Of a stretch of 64,000 nucleotides of DNA, positions 1-11,262 are shown one piece after another. A model generated the notes under the pieces. The model saw nothing but the letters and a program-made list of their open reading frames with translations, made no database searches and was not told the origin of the DNA. The position numbers were made by a program, and so were the translations under genes. The stretch's first letter is position 1. Each line of letters opens with the position of its first letter. Origin of the DNA: Isoetes taiwanensis (Eukaryota > Streptophyta > Lycopodiopsida > Isoetales > Isoetaceae); NCBI GenBank assembly GCA_021234155.1, contig JAJEKV010000003.1:28999166-29063165 (forward strand). Reading direction: 5' to 3'.

Positions 1-293
1 GGGGTTACGTAGGGCAACGAGAGCTGTCGGATGGGCATATTTGCCCTTTATTCCAAGATCTGGACCATACATAGCGATCCTCGTTTGTGGGGTATGCATG
101 TACAAGTTTTTGTATACTGTATATTAAGGTTTGCAAAATACTATAAAGTTTGAGAGAATGTACTTAATGGTGTTAATTTTGTACATATATTGTAAATATA
201 TTTTTGGTGCTAGATAAAAGCTCCAATTGGAATCAGACAACAAATCAGAAAATTAATGCAGGGCTTAAAGCTTTACATGCAATGCGGTGCAAC
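1..293 (+). mobile_element. Chimeric repeat: MITE half joined to LINE reverse transcriptase fragment (copy A)
   Basis: This stretch is nearly identical to 15937-16212. Roughly the first 210 bases match, in inverted orientation, the interior of the hairpin repeat at 47909-48393. The last 80 bases encode a piece of a LINE reverse transcriptase C-terminal region (NWNQTTNQKINAGLKALHAM). Homology with the 15.9-kb copy stops abruptly near 293, which suggests that the LINE is interrupted there by the material that follows. The left end runs off the window. Confidence 0.7.
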
Positions 294-510
294 CATCATT
301 CAATTAAATTGGGATTATGTCTTGATTTTGGGACAAATTTCATATTGCAAGTTTTTTAGTAACTTGATAAAAGTCACAATATGTTAACATATAATCACAC
401 ACACCTTAATATAAATTCACACCTTAACTTCAAATTACAAAATCATATATCATGAAACTCAAGTAGTACACAACTTTTATTAACTGTGATTGATACATAG
501 TAACTGTTTT

Positions 511-3435
511 TCATTTTTCCACCAGCATCCCCAAGGATATGAGAACCTTATTCCTTACATCCTGAGGTATTGTAACTCTCGCTGTTTTACTAGGAATAGT
601 TTTTGGAGTCCACGAGTACAATACGGTTTCAATGTCTAGCCAAAGATCAGGATCACTAGGATTTCTCCTCCACCTCTTTGTCCAACAATCTGAATATCTT
701 TCTTTATCGGTGACATTACTCAACTGATGTACTGGACACCACCATTCCACGCGCACCTTATTGAAGTTAACATCACCTTCTTCTTTGCAAATATCCGAGA
801 TAGTGTATCCCAACCACACTGGATAGGTCTCTAGATCTGCTGGTTTTACTACTACAAATTGGTGGCAACATAGTGTTTATCAGATTGAGGAGGAGCATAT
901 GCCTTCACAATGCTACTAATGGTACCATCATCTTCGTCAGCACCAGCTAATGTTTTCCACTTACTTTTAGGGAACCACCCTTCTTTTAGCTCTTCTGAAG
1001 ATGTGTCTACCTCATCCAACAAGTTGATCACCTTCTTCCAATAATCTATCAATGCACGATTAGTCTCATCTGAATTAGTTTGCCAATGCTTGATGTAGTC
1101 ATTGATGCCATCCTTAGTCAATCCCAATTGCTTGACTTCTTCAGTTGGTTTTAGAGCTTTTGGTTGACCAGGAGGTATCATAGGCTTGCCATTTGCATCC
1201 CTGTGCCAAATTTCTGCCCCACCTCTCCACTTCTCCTCTGAAGGTCTCATTCTCCATTGCATGATTGGAATCCCTTCTCTCACCCAAAAAGTGAATTGAA
1301 GAGGTCTAGAATGACCTTCCATGTCGAGAGCATAACCATACATAAAACTCTTCTAATCAGGCACTTCTTCTATGATAGATCCTATAGGAGATGGATTTGT
1401 ACATCCATGAAATATTTCCAATAGCCTGGGAAAGTTGGTAACTGTCTGCTGTCTCAATACATGACTATATTTTCCAAACAATTCATCCACATCCTCATGA
1501 GTATGTCCGGGCATTAGGAACCCCAAATTGACTCTTTCAAAAATACCCATAGCTGTTAAGTAGGATAGGAAAGAAAACATCCACCTGTTCTTATTTTGAC
1601 CAGCACAATTATCTAGTTGCAAGAGGAGCTTTCTGGGCAGATCTCGAGGTTTAGCACGAGATGTTGAAGCTCCAACATGTTCATTAGGTCCATTCCTCCT
1701 AAACCTTGCCTTGCCAAACTTTTCAATACTATTAGGGGTTCCATCCAACAATGCACTATGTAGTGCCTGGCTAGCTGTAGGATCCTGTAGGTGACCATTG
1801 TAACCCTTCTCATAGTTTCTTAAACACCTCATGATACTCCCAATGTGAAAATCTGGACCATCACTCCACAACTCTAAACTGAAATGGCCATAATAGGTCT
1901 GAGACTGCCCATGCAATATTGCCCCAGTCATTGAAATCTGCAAAGGGTATGATCTTCCACATGACTTAGGAATGTACTTGAATTGTGGAAGACAAGTCTT
2001 CTGTTGGTCCATTTTATCATGTATAATACATAGATAGTTATTAGGTCCTATTGCAGATAAGGTCCTCCACATCCAATAAGTTGATCTACATGATAGTTGA
2101 TCTGTCATATGGTCCTTTCATATGTTCCCTTATCTTTGCCCTTAGACTTGGTTGCACAGTCTTATCTAGTGTCTCCTTCAGCTTAGCACATAAATTGCAC
2201 TTGGCAAAGTTGTTTGAAGTTGCTATGGTCACATGCTTGAAATGCTTATTCCATAGCCTACTAAAACTGGGCTGGGATATAGAGGCCACTCCAAGTTCCC
2301 GAAGCAATGCATTTATTTCCTCTAATATGCTCTTTCTCGGGTACAATGGGATGGCAATCTCTTTTCAACAATAACTCTACCCCTGCTCATCCTTCTTACT
2401 CTTATGTGGCATGTTTTCTACATTGAAATCCACATATCTTTCAAATATTTCCTTTGCGCTTATAGTTCTTGAGGTAGGCCTTATCGGGCCGTTTCCCATG
2501 CAATGCAATTTTACTACCATTTTCATGTCTCTTTTGCCGGTTGTTGCCAAGAAGAGGTTGGAATTCCATGTATAGCCATCCACGCTTTTTGAACATATAC
2601 ACTTTCCATTCAATGGGAATCTTTTCTTCTTTGATCTTTCGTCCTGAATTGCATAGCCAAATATGGTGTACATGAAATTCCTCCTGCTATCACACTTATG
2701 TTCCTGATATGTAACTCTTGCTACCACCATCTCCTCTATTGTGAACATTCTAATACAGAGGCCCAACAACATTCACTTCCTCTAACCTTCATCGTGGCTT
2801 CGGGAGAACAATCATAATCGACTTGCATCTTTTGGTGGGATAATGTTTGAAAGTTGGAAGTGGCCTCTTGCTACACTGTGTGAACATTATTGACAATGGT
2901 TCTACATCTATAGGAAACATGTAGTTCCCCTCCGTTTAATCATCGTCCCTAGGCCATGCAACAATAGTTGGAACCTCTAGTTGCTTCACACAAGCAAGAC
3001 ATTCTTGTTTGCCTGAACCCTTTTCCTTCCAATTGTCATATAATTTTGAGATTGCCACACCTAACCTGTCCTCCCCTAATCTTTCATCATTCACTGCATT
3101 GATAGGATCTGCTAGAACAATAATCCCTTCTCCTACTGCCTCTCTGTTACATGCATGCAGGATCTTGACCTTTTTGTTTTTCCAATCGACCCGAGTGTAA
3201 AGTACAATTTCCTTTCCTTTGGCATCATCCTTTTCATTTGAGGTCTTTTCCTTTCCTTTGCCATCATCAACATCATTTGGAGTCTTTTCCTTTCCTTTGC
3301 CATCATCAACATCATTTGAGGTATTTTCCTTTCCTTGGCCATCATGTTCATTAGTTGGGGATTTTTCCTTACCTTGATCAGCATCATTGGGGGCTTTTTT
3401 TTTAGCATTTTGCATGCCATTGACCTAGAATGCAT
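511..3435 (-). pseudogene. DUF7869-type transposase-like gene, frame-shifted but collinear
   Basis: Six collinear open blocks (2936-3415, 2377-2772, 2086-2346, 1353-2108, 852-1343, 511-819) form one long coding region with frame changes between blocks. The first block is charged and holds four imperfect repeats of GKGKEKTxNDVDD. The block at 1353-2108 carries the signature of plant and metazoan DUF7869 proteins: IIHDKMDQQKT, then LLLQLDNCAGQNKNR, then PGHTHEDVDELFGKYS. Three spaced acidic residues in such motifs look like the DDD/E triad of an RNase-H-fold transposase; that assignment is inference. The C-terminal blocks contain EGWFPKSKW and VEWWCPVHQ. It probably belongs to a DNA transposon whose ends I could not define. 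A second, more decayed member lies at 26756-29487 on the plus strand. Confidence 0.7.
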
Positions 3436-3559
3436 AAAAACATATAGTAAGTTAGCATATCCAAATAACCTCTCACTAACATGTTCATAAATGAAAGCCT
3501 CATATGTCTTATTCTATTTGATCATTCTATTTATATAATGGGATTCCCCAAGTTATTTT

Positions 3560-3975
3560 ACTCAACATTATATATAAATAAAACCCTCTACTTATAACCT
3601 TCTAACTTGTATCCTATAATAACCTTAGAAACAACTTTTAAGGTTATTATAGGTTAGCAGTTTTAAGGTTAAGAAGTTTATTATAGGTTAGAAATTTTAA
3701 GGTTGGAAAGTTATTATAGGTTAAAAGTTTTAAGGTTAGAAGTTCTAATTCATGAACTTTTAAACTTATAACTTAACTATTAACTTAAAACTAGAATATA
3801 AACTTATAACTCATAACTTTTAAACTTAATAACCCTTAAAACAAGCATATAAACTTATAACTCATAACTTTTAAACTTAATAACCCTTAAAACAATTAAC
3901 CCTTAAAACAATTGTCCTTAAAAAAATTAACCCTTAAAACAATTGTCCTTAAAACAATTAACCCTTGTAATAAAT
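3560..3975. repeat. AT-rich tandem-like minisatellite
   Basis: Imperfect repeats of TTATAGGTTAGAAGTTTTAAGG (3600-3750) pass into repeats of AACTTATAACTCATAACTTTT and AACCCTTAAAACAATT. There is no coding potential. It lies upstream of the DUF7869 gene and may be part of the same element. Confidence 0.7.
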
Positions 3976-4078
3976 TTTCGCGGAAGTTATAATGGCGCGG
4001 TACGAATTTTTAAAAGCAGTTATTATTTCAAGTTAGCATTCCTTTTCAAACTTTTCTCTCACACTTTCGAACTTTTCT

Positions 4079-4400
4079 AATTCCAGGCGCTTTTGCTTCC
4101 AATTCCAGGCGCTTCTGCTTCCAATTCCAGGCTTCCAATTTCGGCTTCCAATTTCTCGGCTTTCTCGGCTTCTATGTGCTTCTCGGCTTCAATCTATCTT
4201 TCTCGGCATCTATCTTTCTATCTTCAATCTATCTGCTGCATGATCTAAGGAGGAGATAATATTATCTTATCTTCTATCTTTCTCGGCTTCAATCTGCTTC
4301 AATCTGTTTTTATCTGCGCTTTCGAGCTTTTCGAGCTTTCTGCTTTTGGGTTTTCGGCTCGAAGTTTTCTACAAAGCAGTCGGCTAAAGGTTTCGGCTCT
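4079..4400. repeat. Pyrimidine-rich minisatellite, left part
   Basis: Repeats of CCAATTCCAGGCGCTTCTG and TTCTCGGCTTC dominate this stretch. The same TTCTCGGCTT motif resumes after the LINE insertion at 4421-5052, so the two parts were one continuous repeat before that insertion. Confidence 0.7.
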
Positions 4401-4420
4401 CTAGAATCTTCTGGTTTTTT

Positions 4421-5052
4421 TTTTTTTTTTGAAGAACTGTGTCAGCAATATATTAAAAGAATGGTAATGTTACAAAGCAAGTGAGGAGGAAGGAGAACTG
4501 CCCCAAAGAGACAGTGATACCTCGACACTCCACAACAACTGCAACTCTACTGCTGTACAAACTGACCATCACCATCTACCACACCCAAGAAGTCCCGCCA
4601 AATGGAAAACTTCCGCTCTACTAATCCCGTGAACACCAAAAAGCTTTGAAATAGCTTGTACCGAAGTCGAGGAATCGAGAGGCCGCAGTCGCCAATCCCC
4701 TCGAAAGATCCACAACCGCCGCCGCTTCCAAATCAACCACACCAACCAAGCCACGCCTGGATGCAAGGCTTGTTGTCGACGAGCCACCAAGCACCAGGAT
4801 ACACATGAAGCAGCAATTGTTGGCTATTCAATCTCACCTGAAACAGAGCCCTGACCCAATCCCAGGCAACCTGCAAATGAGGGCATAAAACCAGACAATG
4901 CTCCACAGTCTCACGATGAAGGCCACAACAAGGGCAAAGAGGGCTCACACCCGGCCTAAACTGACTCACAAGGACATTCACCCTAATACAGCGGTGCACC
5001 ACCTGCCACATAAGCACCTGAACCTTCGGTGGGGGCTTGGAATAACAAAGTT
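4421..5052 (-). mobile_element. 5'-truncated LINE 3' end with 12-bp target-site duplication
   Basis: Read on the minus strand, the insert ends in a poly(A) tract (poly(T) at 4415-4430 on plus). It encodes the zinc-binding C-terminus of a LINE reverse transcriptase: CPCCGLHRETVEHCLVLCPH preceded by HRCIRVNVL. The duplication TTCTGGTTTTTT flanks it at 4409-4420 and 5053-5064. Removing the insert rejoins the surrounding pyrimidine-rich repeat. It is a dead-on-arrival copy. Confidence 0.8.
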
Positions 5053-5064
5053 TTCTGGTTTTTT

Positions 5065-5760
5065 GGTTTTGTGTTAAAGGTTCTCGGCTTCTCGGTTTCC
5101 AAATTATTTGCTATTGCTTCTTCTCGTTTGCTTAAGGCTCAAATCATCTGCTATTGGCTTCTTCTCGGCTTCTTAAGGCTCAAATCATCTGCTATTGGCT
5201 TCTTCTCGGCTCAAATCAACTAGGTTAGTATTTCCTGTTCTTTACTTAAAGTCTGTTATCTTATTCTTGTTTTTATTCTAGTATTTGAATGTTCTGTTCT
5301 ATTTGCTTTATCTGTTCTTTATCTATTATATGAGCTTCAGGCTTAATGAAGGGGAGTGCTTACTGGCTTAGACTTTTAGATGCATCAGTCCTATACTGCC
5401 CTAGCACATTCATATATAGATCTATTGCTAATAAACATGTTCTATTGCTTATATGATCTTGCTCTCTGCTCTTGCTCTATGATCTTGCCTATATGCTCTA
5501 TGATCTATGATCTATCTGCTCTATGATCTTGCATATATGATCTTGCTCTATGATCTATCTGCTCTATGATCTTATTTATATGATTTTGTTGTATCTGCTC
5601 TTATTCTATTTCACTAGCTCTTCTTCTATCTGCTCTAAATAATGAACTAAATAAGGAGTTCTAAACACTGAACTAAATAATGAACTAAACAAGGAGTTCT
5701 AAACAATGAACTAAAACAATGAAGTAAATAATGAACTAAATAATGAACTAAACTAAGTAA
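5065..5760. repeat. Pyrimidine-rich and CTATGATCTTG low-complexity repeats
   Basis: 5080-5220 repeats CTGCTATTGGCTTCTTCTCGGC. 5450-5640 repeats CTCTATGATCTTG and CTATCTG. 5640-5760 repeats AATGAACTAAATAA. No protein is encoded. The block leads into the small ORF at 6042 and could be its promoter or leader region. Confidence 0.6.
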
Positions 5761-5854
5761 CGCTCTATGAGTTCTTATTCTGCTCTATTTGCTTTTAGAT
5801 TTGCTCTATCTATTCCCATGGCTCTATAGAATGATATGTTAGAATTGGCGAAAT

Positions 5855-6529
5855 CGCGCTTGGCGCATTTCTAGTTCGGCTTTATATAAATCGCGCTTGG
5901 CGCGTGTGCAGTAGATCTGTAAAAAAATACTATAGTAAACGCGCCTGGCGCGTTTTGAATTTTGCATACGTAGAATCGTTTTCTGGGGATAGGAATATCA
6001 TTTGCTAATTAGTTAATTTCTCTCGTTCTAGTGCATTACACATGGCTGCTTCTAGTTCAAATATACTTCCTCTGGACGACCATCAACGCTGGACCCTGTA
6101 CAAGATACTACTTAATTGTGCTGTTCAAAACATTCACAGAGAGTTGGACAAGCCAGTTGACAGTCTGTATCAGGGGCCATGGGAATGCTACCATCGCATC
6201 ACTGGACATATTCGGCTCCTCATGCTCTTAGTAAGGCTCATGCCCACAAATAAATACGAGGATTTGATTAGGAGTATCAAGGATCGATACAACGTTCTGA
6301 TTTGGAGACTCGACATTCGCAGGGAAGAAGAGGATGATGTCATATCACAGTGGTCCAGGTGGCACTTTACTCGGTATTGGGCCGATGAAGTGGGCCTATG
6401 CGACATTTTGTAGAGATATGTAGAGCAAGCTATGTTAGTTCAGAAAGAACTCGCGCCTGGCGCATTTTTGCAAACGAAAAAATGTACACATATTTCTTAT
6501 GAATATAAATACAATCTCGCGCCTGGCGC
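5855..6529. repeat. Five dispersed copies of CGCGCYTGGCGC around a small ORF
   Basis: Copies lie at 5855-5866, 5892-5903, 5940-5951, 6452-6463 and 6518-6529, all in the same orientation. They often sit after AAAT or ACT and before RTTTTGC. Three lie upstream and two downstream of the ORF at 6042-6413. The motif is nearly palindromic and stands out against AT-rich surroundings. Confidence 0.7.
6042..6413 (+). CDS. Small hypothetical protein, 123 aa
   Basis: The ORF starts MAASSSNILPLDDHQRWTLY and ends WADEVGLCDIL. I do not recognise a family. It looks like a compact helical protein with a charged stretch, DIRREEEDDVISQW, near residues 88-105. The start is the second ATG after the cluster of CGCGCYTGGCGC motifs; an overlapping frame starting at 6031 is a shadow. 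It may be an accessory ORF of the transposon carrying the DUF7869 gene, or a non-autonomous element's ORF. No introns or relatives are visible in the window. Confidence 0.35.
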   Translation: MAASSSNILPLDDHQRWTLYKILLNCAVQNIHRELDKPVDSLYQGPWECYHRITGHIRLLMLLVRLMPTNKYEDLIRSIKDRYNVLIWRLDIRREEEDDVISQWSRWHFTRYWADEVGLCDIL

Positions 6530-6599
6530 AATTTTGCAGCTTAAACTTTTATGTCACGCTTATTTTATTATGCTTTTTTTATATGCAATGTCGAAAACA

Positions 6600-6715
6600 T
6601 TGAATCCTTTGATGCCCTCCAGCCAGTATGACCAACCCCAAGAAACTACATATTTTCATTAATGTGTAGTTTCATGGGGTTGATAAGACTGGCTAAAGAC
6701 CATCAAAGAATTCAA
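6600..6715. repeat. Long ungapped foldback, 55-nt arms, miRNA-precursor-like
   Basis: The left arm (from TTGAATCCTTTGATG) and the reverse complement of the right arm (TTGAATTCTTTGATG) align over 55 positions without gaps, with about 10 mismatches and a loop of only a few bases. The best-paired part is AACCCCAWGAAACTACA. Size and pairing fit either a young MIRNA precursor or a tiny foldback element. Confidence 0.55.
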
Positions 6716-6719
6716 AATT

Positions 6720-8940
6720 CACGACATCACGCAGATGTTATGATATATTCTTTTTTTTTAATATCTAAATAAACATACCTTTTTCAGACGTTCTTTTGGC
6801 CATGCTACAAATGTGCCCACGCTTTCACCAACTGTATCGCCACCGGGGTGTCTTCGTGGAAGAGCCACCTAAAAGTTAAATTTTACAAGAAAATAAAACC
6901 CAAAATAAATTGGCGGTCGTGGATATGGCGGAAGATAGTGACGTCTGAGTTTCTTCTTCAAGAAACAGGTCGAAATCAACAGTTTTAACAAGGAAACAAG
7001 TCAAAATCATAAATTTACATGTCTAGAGGTCGAAATCATTTAGTTTCTCTGATTCTTTATTGAATTTTTGTGCAGAAGGCGGAGCTTGCAAACCAAGCCC
7101 TCCAGGTACCACATTTTTTTTCTTTCTGATACTTGTCTTTGTCTTTGAATAGATACTTGTTCTTCTGATTCTTGTCTGATACTTGTCTTTCTTCTAATAC
7201 TTGTCTTTGTCTTCTGAATAAAGAATGATACTTCTGATACTTGTCTTTGTCTGACTGAATAAAGAATGAATATAATATAAAATAAACATTCTTGTGCATT
7301 CTATTTCTATTCTAATTATTTATTGTGCTACTCTCTCTCTTAGGATGGAATTTGAGACAGAGGAAGAGCAACCTTCTCAAACAGAACGTCCTCTTCCAAA
7401 AAGAGCACGAACTAAGCATGTGTTGCTATTTAAGGTTTATAATTTCCATGTAAAATAAATTTGATAAACAAAGTAAAGCAAGTAAAAAAGTACAAGTATA
7501 ATAGTTGGGAACTCCATTTTTAAGATGAAAAGGTTCAAATTCACGTTCCAGCAATTCCCGTTCCCGCCCGTTCCAGTTCCGGTTACGGGGAGAAGGTCCA
7601 CGTGATGAAAACGTTCCCGATCCGGGTATCTATGATTTTTATACTAGAAAATTGAAGAATGCAGTTCTAGAGTGCTGTAAAAACTGCTAAATTCTCCAAA
7701 GTTTGAACAATCATACTAATATAAAGACGAATCCAATGGTCATGAAATTCTTATAATTCGTTAAGAATCAAGTGAAGACTCAAATAGTGGTGGTATATTT
7801 TAAAATTAAAATTTCTCTTGTGAGATATATCGGTTTAAGTGGCAGGGGGTATAGTGGACCATTTTTGGTCCATGGAGCAGAAATGTCCCTGGGACAACTC
7901 TAGTGTTAATGGCTCTACCTGCTTCTAATATATGGCTAGGATTGTAAATGGGGGCTGGACGAGCTAACATCCCGTATTTCTGGCAGATCCTTATCTTTTG
8001 TACTTCTAGTAGTTAGGATGTGAACATAAAGACATGTATCTAGCAGATTTTGTGTACAACGTATATGGTTGAGGAACTAGAATGACACTTGCAGATGGTT
8101 GATGTAGTAGAGTTCTGATGCTTACAGAGACATATTCTGAAGGTGCTTCAGATTTGCTGGTAGATGAATATCTATGGTAGTTACTGATGCCTAGGGCCTT
8201 TCGCTATGGTATTCAGATGTCGAGGGTGTGCTTTCTACATAGCTGGTTGGTTTGCTTTCTATGGTTTTGCTGCCCCCATCTTGGCTGGGGGAGCTTAGAA
8301 TCCAAATCTGATATCATAACTAAAAGCTTAGCCATGAAGTTTGGGATTTTGACAGATTTCTTGGGGTGGAACACCTAGAATATCTGATTGCTGGAAGAGC
8401 TTAATAGAATCAAGCTTAGTAGCGGGCTAGAGGAGTAAGTTGACCACCTTTTGGGCAGACATGTCTGAGCGCCCACTTTGAGAGAAGATGGAGTGTTCAA
8501 ACCCTGTAGTACCTCAAATTTAGTGGATTTCAAGTTGAGTTAAAGCGTGACATGAAGCTTTTGCTTCTGGTCCTGCTGTGTGTTTTCATTTATGGGAATG
8601 GCCATTGGGTATGTCTTGATTCTAAATGAAGTGTTTAGATCTCTCTTGGTGCTAGCTTGAGAAAATGACATCATCTTTGGACTCTAAAGCTTGAGCTTAA
8701 ATGCTGAAATTATGCCTATCTGATCCAGTTGGGGCCTTTCAATAAGGTTTTGTACAATATTTATATTATTAATCAAATACCCACAAAAGGGAGGGGGGAG
8801 GGGGGAGGGGGGAGCCAATTTTGACCCCTTCTGAATAACATTTAGCTAGACTAATGCCCAAACCTCTAATTTTAGGACTCCTTATCAAACACAAATGTAC
8901 TTAAATGGGTAAAAAAAACACCCTCCTCGTGCATGTAGAT
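6720..8940. other. Mostly non-coding; possible zinc-finger exon remnant
   Basis: Following a TTTTTCAG acceptor at about 6788, one frame reads WPCYKCAHAF...SWKSHLKVK, which resembles a BED-type zinc finger (C-x2-C ... H). At 7344 a frame opens MEFETEEEQPSQTERPLPKR before closing at about 7450. These could be exons of a decayed hAT-like gene, but no transposase core follows. 7100-7260 repeats TACTTGTCTTTGTCTTCTGA. 7520-7610 repeats CGTTCC. From 7650 to 8780 I see nothing. Confidence 0.25.
8788..8815 (+). repeat. GGGGGGAG tandem repeat
   Basis: Four G-runs of 3-6 bases separated by single A residues. The spacing would allow a G-quadruplex on the plus strand. Confidence 0.7.
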
Positions 8941-9027
8941 AGAATAAGAATAAGAATAAGAATAAGAATGATTTTTTATCGTCCACTGAGACCAATCGGC
9001 CTATGGGACCCAGAAGGAGCGCAACAA

Positions 9028-9098
9028 ACTTATTACTGCCCGGGTTAAAAAAACCCCGCCTCGAAGGGTTTTCGAGGGAAAAACCGTGGCAGTAATAA
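9028..9098. repeat. Small hairpin element (family member 1)
   Basis: TTATTACTGCC at 9028 is matched by GGCAGTAATAA at the right end, with an inner hairpin CCTCGAA/TTCGAGG. It resembles, in reverse complement, the hairpin at 34432-34508, sharing CGGGxTTAAAAA..CCCC and GAGGxAAAAACC. It lies in the 3' region of the LINE. Confidence 0.5.
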
Positions 9099-10006
9099 GA
9101 ACGCTGTCAAACTATACAAGTATACATCATCATGAAATAAATGTATATATACATGTCAATTGTGTGCCCGAGGACATAGCTGATCTTGCATGTCCATAAC
9201 CTCCTGAAGGTATGATCCTAGCACCCGTACGGATGCTGTGCTCAATGTCACATGTAACGGCTGGTCAGGCCTGACCAACTCTGCATACCGCGTCCGGATT
9301 TGATCATATGCTGGGCAACTTTGAAGGGTATGAGATTCATCCTCAATGACTCCCATTTGGTAGAGCATTGACAGAGCCTGTCCTGGCGTGGCTCACCAAT
9401 CCATCTGCCCGTCTCAATTCGAAGATGATGTGCCCCTGTGCGAATGGAGGCACTGAGTCTGCGCCTTTTCATGGGCAAGTGGGTACGCATGTAGCATTGC
9501 GGGCCTTGTTCCAATGTGAGATTTATGTGGCGCTGGTAGTATGTTATCTTGACATGCTCAAGGGCATTGGCATCCCAAAGCTTGCTGAGGAAGCAAGCGT
9601 CAAGATATTGCCTCAAGCTATGGCGATCTGCCTCTGTTTGCACATGTACGCACCTGTGCTCCTGCACATTCCATCTAGCCAACCATTGAGCTCTCTTTCC
9701 CCTCCAGCAGGCCTTGAGGCACTGCGGCCCCATTGCCATGCTATAGGCTAGTTTAGGGAGACGAGCATCGTCCATATTGACCACTTTTTGAAAATAGACA
9801 ATGTGGCGATCAAGGGTCACCCTCTAAAGAGGCAAGAATCCTGTCTCCTACAGTAGAATTTGATATGGGACTGTGAACTTCACCCTAGTGCTCGTACTAA
9901 GAAGGCTTTCTGCACCTGCTCCAAGTCATTCCAAGTAGCGAGGGATACTACTGAGCCCCATACTTCAACCCCGTATAAAAGGACAGGCTCTACTAAGACC
10001 TTGAAC

Positions 10007-10702
10007 CAGGGTTGCCCTTAAGGCCAAATTTGTCTAAGCATAATTTAGAAGGTCGGGCGAATAATAGAGTTGCAAGATTAGTTATGCTGGCGAATGTTTT
10101 CTAGACATGAATGTTTTTTATAGAAATCTAGGCGAATCACGGCCAATATTATTTTGCCAAGATTTAAGTGTCTTAATTTTCCAAATGCAATTTCTGTGGT
10201 GAAATTTTATTCACTGGCATCCATATTTAACCAAGGACACAAACACATTATAACTATAGTTGCATGATGCAATACCACAACTTAACCTTTGCAAATGAGA
10301 ACGTGGCTTATCCTTGTAGATGTGACAAATCTATTTGAAGGGAGGTCTGTAAAAAAATGCTCTCCAGTGCATCCTTAGAAGTATTTGAAACACAATAGCT
10401 ACAAAAATTATCATATGTATCTGGATGGATATGGAGAATAGATTAGGTTATAAAAAGCCTAAAATATTAGGCGATTCCTTAAGAAATCTTTGAGAAGGAG
10501 GGTAGAGGATAAGGCGAATCCATAGTTATGATGCTTAGTGGATGTGGCGAATTTCCGAGTGGAGTGAGATCTATTTGTAGAAATGTTGGCTAATTTTATT
10601 TTTTTCATCTATAATGGGCCCTACTAAATCATAGCGTCAAAATTTATCGATACCCTTAAAAAATAGCCTTTTGGCGAACTTTCGTCCTTAAGGGCTACCC
10701 TG
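10007..10702. mobile_element. Non-autonomous hAT-type element, 696 bp, 8-bp TSD
   Basis: The ends are CAGGGTTGCCCTTAAGG and, inverted, CAGGGTAGCCCTTAAGG. The 8-bp duplication CCTTGAAC flanks it at 9999-10006 and 10703-10710. CAGGG ends with 8-bp duplications are the hallmark of the hAT superfamily. No transposase is encoded; the interior is AT-rich with recurring GGCGAAT words. Its removal rejoins the LINE reading frame exactly, so it inserted after the LINE. Confidence 0.85.
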
Positions 10703-11262
10703 CCTTGAACAAGTGTGACTGATGGGCCCAATCATACAACTCCGCTCTATGACTATTGTTTTGCATTGCATATAGTGCCTTCCAGCCCGCCGTCACTCGT
10801 AGCCGTAGGGATGTGTCCCAGTGCATAGTAGAAGGAAACTTCACTGCCAAATATTTGTATGTGGATGCTACTTCCACATTCTGCCCTGGGTAACTGAAGG
10901 GGGGGATCCTCGGCTGACGTGAAGATGATATGAAAACCACCTTAGTCTTGGCCAGGTTGACGCGTATATCAGTCACTTGACAGAATGTGTCTAGGGCATC
11001 GAGATGTCGTTGCATATCTGCTGGTGTGCAAGCTAGGAGGTCCACATCATCAGCATATATTAACTGTCTGATGATCTGGTAGAGAAGGTGAGCTCCATCG
11101 CCCCCATTATCAGCAAGCCAACTCTCCAATTGATTAATGTAAAGCCCAAACAATGTTGGGGAGAGTTGTCGGCTGCAACCGACCCGAGCATCTTTCATAT
11201 AGCCTGTACACTGCATTCTGCAAATCTACAGGAACCCCCAGCTGTCGCAATGTTTCTACAAA

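Larger units (their letters stand above)
8940..11262 (-). mobile_element. 5'-truncated LINE (reverse transcriptase and C-terminus), split by an hAT-type element
   Basis: The block at 10711-11262 encodes reverse transcriptase with the catalytic IYADDVDLL and the flanking NLAKTKVVF and TYKYLAV motifs. Blocks at 9248-9820 and 9156-9368 carry the C-terminal IRTGAHHLRIETGRW and a CPAYDQIRTRY tail, with a frame shift between them. The 3' tail is a (TTCTTA)n-type repeat at 8941-8970. The same family, with IRMGSHHLMIETGR, forms the LINE at 19.1-21.3 kb. Excising the insert at 10007-10702 restores the frame through HLFKVLVEPVLLYG. The 5' part upstream of the palm domain is missing. Confidence 0.85.

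Noticed and set aside
3133-3435. Second repetitive ORF overlapping the N-terminal block of the DUF7869 gene
   Set aside because: It is the same tandem repeat read in another frame; the acidic GKGKEKTxNDVDD frame is the plausible one.
7057-7299. Lys/Asp-rich ORF on the minus strand
   Set aside because: It is produced by TTGTCTTTGTCTTC simple repeats and has no neighbours or start context.
8188-8378. Hydrophobic 63-codon ORF
   Set aside because: No start context, no relatives, and AT/GC composition like the surrounding non-coding DNA.
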